A stretch of DNA of 64,000 nt from DASZRZ01 sp963732925 (lineage in GTDB: Bacteria; Acidobacteriota; Terriglobia; Terriglobales; Acidobacteriaceae), in NCBI GenBank assembly GCA_963732925.1, contig CAVTBJ010000007.1, positions 62,001-126,000 on the forward strand, given 5' to 3'. Below are positions 63,161 to 64,000 of this stretch, one piece after another. Positions within the stretch are counted from its first letter, which is position 1, and each line of letters starts with the position of its first letter. The translations under genes and the position numbers were made by a program. The notes below the pieces were generated by a model. It did no database searches and was not told the DNA's origin. It saw nothing but the letters and a program-made list of their open reading frames with translations.

Positions 63161-64000
63161 TTATTGCATCAGGTTCCGCACGCGCTCCGGCTCTTCTCCC
63201 AGCCACTCCGGGTTCGCGGCCGTGCCATCAAAAATGGATGAAGTCTTGAACGGCTCGAACTGCCCCCGGGAGGCCGCCTTGGCTGTCTTGGCCAGCAGGT
63301 CGCGGACCTCGGACTCCGCCATCGGACGAAACGTGTGCGCGGCTTCGAACGCCTGATCGAGAATTTCCATGCTGTCGATGCCGGTAATCACCACCGACGT
63401 TGGCAGATTCAGCGCGTAATGCAGGCACTCAACGGCGCTCACCGTCTGGGATTTCAGGATGATGCCGTTGGCCATGGGTTTCATGCCCAACACCCCGATC
63501 TTTTGCTTCACCAGTTCCGGGACCACCAGTTTCCCAAAGCTGCGGAAGTGCGCATCCATCACGTTCAGCGGCATCTGGGCGGACGCGAACTGGAAGCCGT
63601 TCTGGCGCGCCACTTCCAGCATGTAGAGATGCACGTGCGGGTCTTTGTGCCCGGTGAACCCGATATAACGGATCTTGCCGGCTTTTTGGGCATCGACCAG
63701 GGCGGCATTGGCTCCGTCTTCGTCGAAGATACGGTTGGGATCTTCGTAGCGCAGAACCTCGTGGTGCTGCACCAGGTCGATCACATCGGTCTGCAGGCGG
63801 CGCAGCGACTCGTCCAGTTGCCGGATGGCTTCCTTGCGCGAGCGGCCGTCGATTTTGGTCATCAGAAAGGCATTCTGCCGGTAGCCGTCGCGGAGCGCCT
63901 TACCCATGCGTACTTCGCTCTCCCCGTCGTTGTAATCCCAGCAGTTGTCGAGGAAGTTGATGCCGCGATCCAGGGCGCTGCGCACAATCCTGAGACTCAG
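63161..64000 (-). CDS. Aldo/keto reductase, partial at window end
   Basis: The frame is open to the right edge, so the N-terminus, including any Tat signal, is outside. The visible 280 residues have NFLDNCWDYNDGESEVRMGK, FLMTKIDGRSRKEAIRQLDE, LVQHHEVLRYEDPNRIF and VLGMKPMANGIILKSQTVSA. The catalytic Asp, Tyr, Lys and His are present. It is clearly a close paralogue of the Tat-exported enzyme at 33750-34799; the same motifs occur in the same order. The C-terminus is complete. Confidence 0.88.
   Translation of the reverse strand: MSLRIVRSALDRGINFLDNCWDYNDGESEVRMGKALRDGYRQNAFLMTKIDGRSRKEAIRQLDESLRRLQTDVIDLVQHHEVLRYEDPNRIFDEDGANAALVDAQKAGKIRYIGFTGHKDPHVHLYMLEVARQNGFQFASAQMPLNVMDAHFRSFGKLVVPELVKQKIGVLGMKPMANGIILKSQTVSAVECLHYALNLPTSVVITGIDSMEILDQAFEAAHTFRPMAESEVRDLLAKTAKAASRGQFEPFKTSSIFDGTAANPEWLGEEPERVRNLMQ

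Overview
The window is bacterial chromosomal DNA with high GC content. The gene set points to the phylum Acidobacteriota (Terriglobia-like). That is an inference from gene content: a type IV pilus pilMNOPQ cluster, RNase J, a BshA-type glycosyltransferase, Tat-exported aldo/keto reductases, a TonB-like protein with a long linker, a GerW-like protein in an otherwise Gram-negative gene set, and many stand-alone signalling proteins. There is no rRNA, CRISPR array or recognisable transposase.

Layout. 1-2.5 kb: tRNA-Asp and tRNA-Val on the minus strand behind one clear promoter, then tRNA-Leu(CAA) split by a group I intron, a perfect CRP-type operator, a Met/His-rich exported protein and a 48-residue desulforedoxin-like Cys protein. 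2.5-7.5 kb: a decayed, regulation-rich stretch with a TauE fragment, a KaiC C-terminal fragment, two histidine kinases, a frameshifted Crp/Fnr regulator and a small receiver protein. 7.7-14 kb: frameshifted bshA, a LytS-type kinase, an O-methyltransferase, fabI and tsaE. 14-25 kb: aldo/keto reductase, nnr, a K+ channel, two amino acid permeases, thiE, accC, accB and an M24 peptidase. 25-32.4 kb: the pil cluster (HTH, pilM, N, O, P, Q) and a PilZ protein. 32.5-36.7 kb: divergent Tat-exported isomerase and aldo/keto reductase, a TIGR02391-type gene of foreign look, and a radical SAM protein. 36.8-49.7 kb: gerW-like, rnj, a PLP dehydratase, an SH3/TPR-like exported protein, uppP, ftsK, mscS, yjbQ, a TonB-like protein and an M48 protease. 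49.8-56.5 kb: polyprenyl synthetase, yajQ, tatD, a helical-repeat protein, a BadF-type kinase, dapB and a glucose/sorbosone dehydrogenase. 56.5-60.4 kb: a P-loop ATPase/GNAT-like/PhoB-type fusion regulator convergent with a translationally coupled ydhR-methyltransferase pair whose upstream region carries three 11-bp-spaced direct repeats. 60.5-64 kb: an exported subtilase and the start of another aldo/keto reductase that runs off the window.

Six genes (Crp/Fnr, bshA twice, a small hypothetical, the SH3/TPR protein, the M48 protease and the TauE fragment) carry single-base frameshifts while all other genes are clean. Some or all of these may be assembly indels. The TauE and KaiC remnants also lack large parts of the family and are real truncations.

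The candidate for an undescribed system is the 56.6-60.4 kb unit: a predicted ATP-dependent regulator with a PhoB-type DNA-binding domain, a small YdhR-like protein and a winged-helix SAM methyltransferase, with repeats in both promoter regions that suit binding by such a domain.
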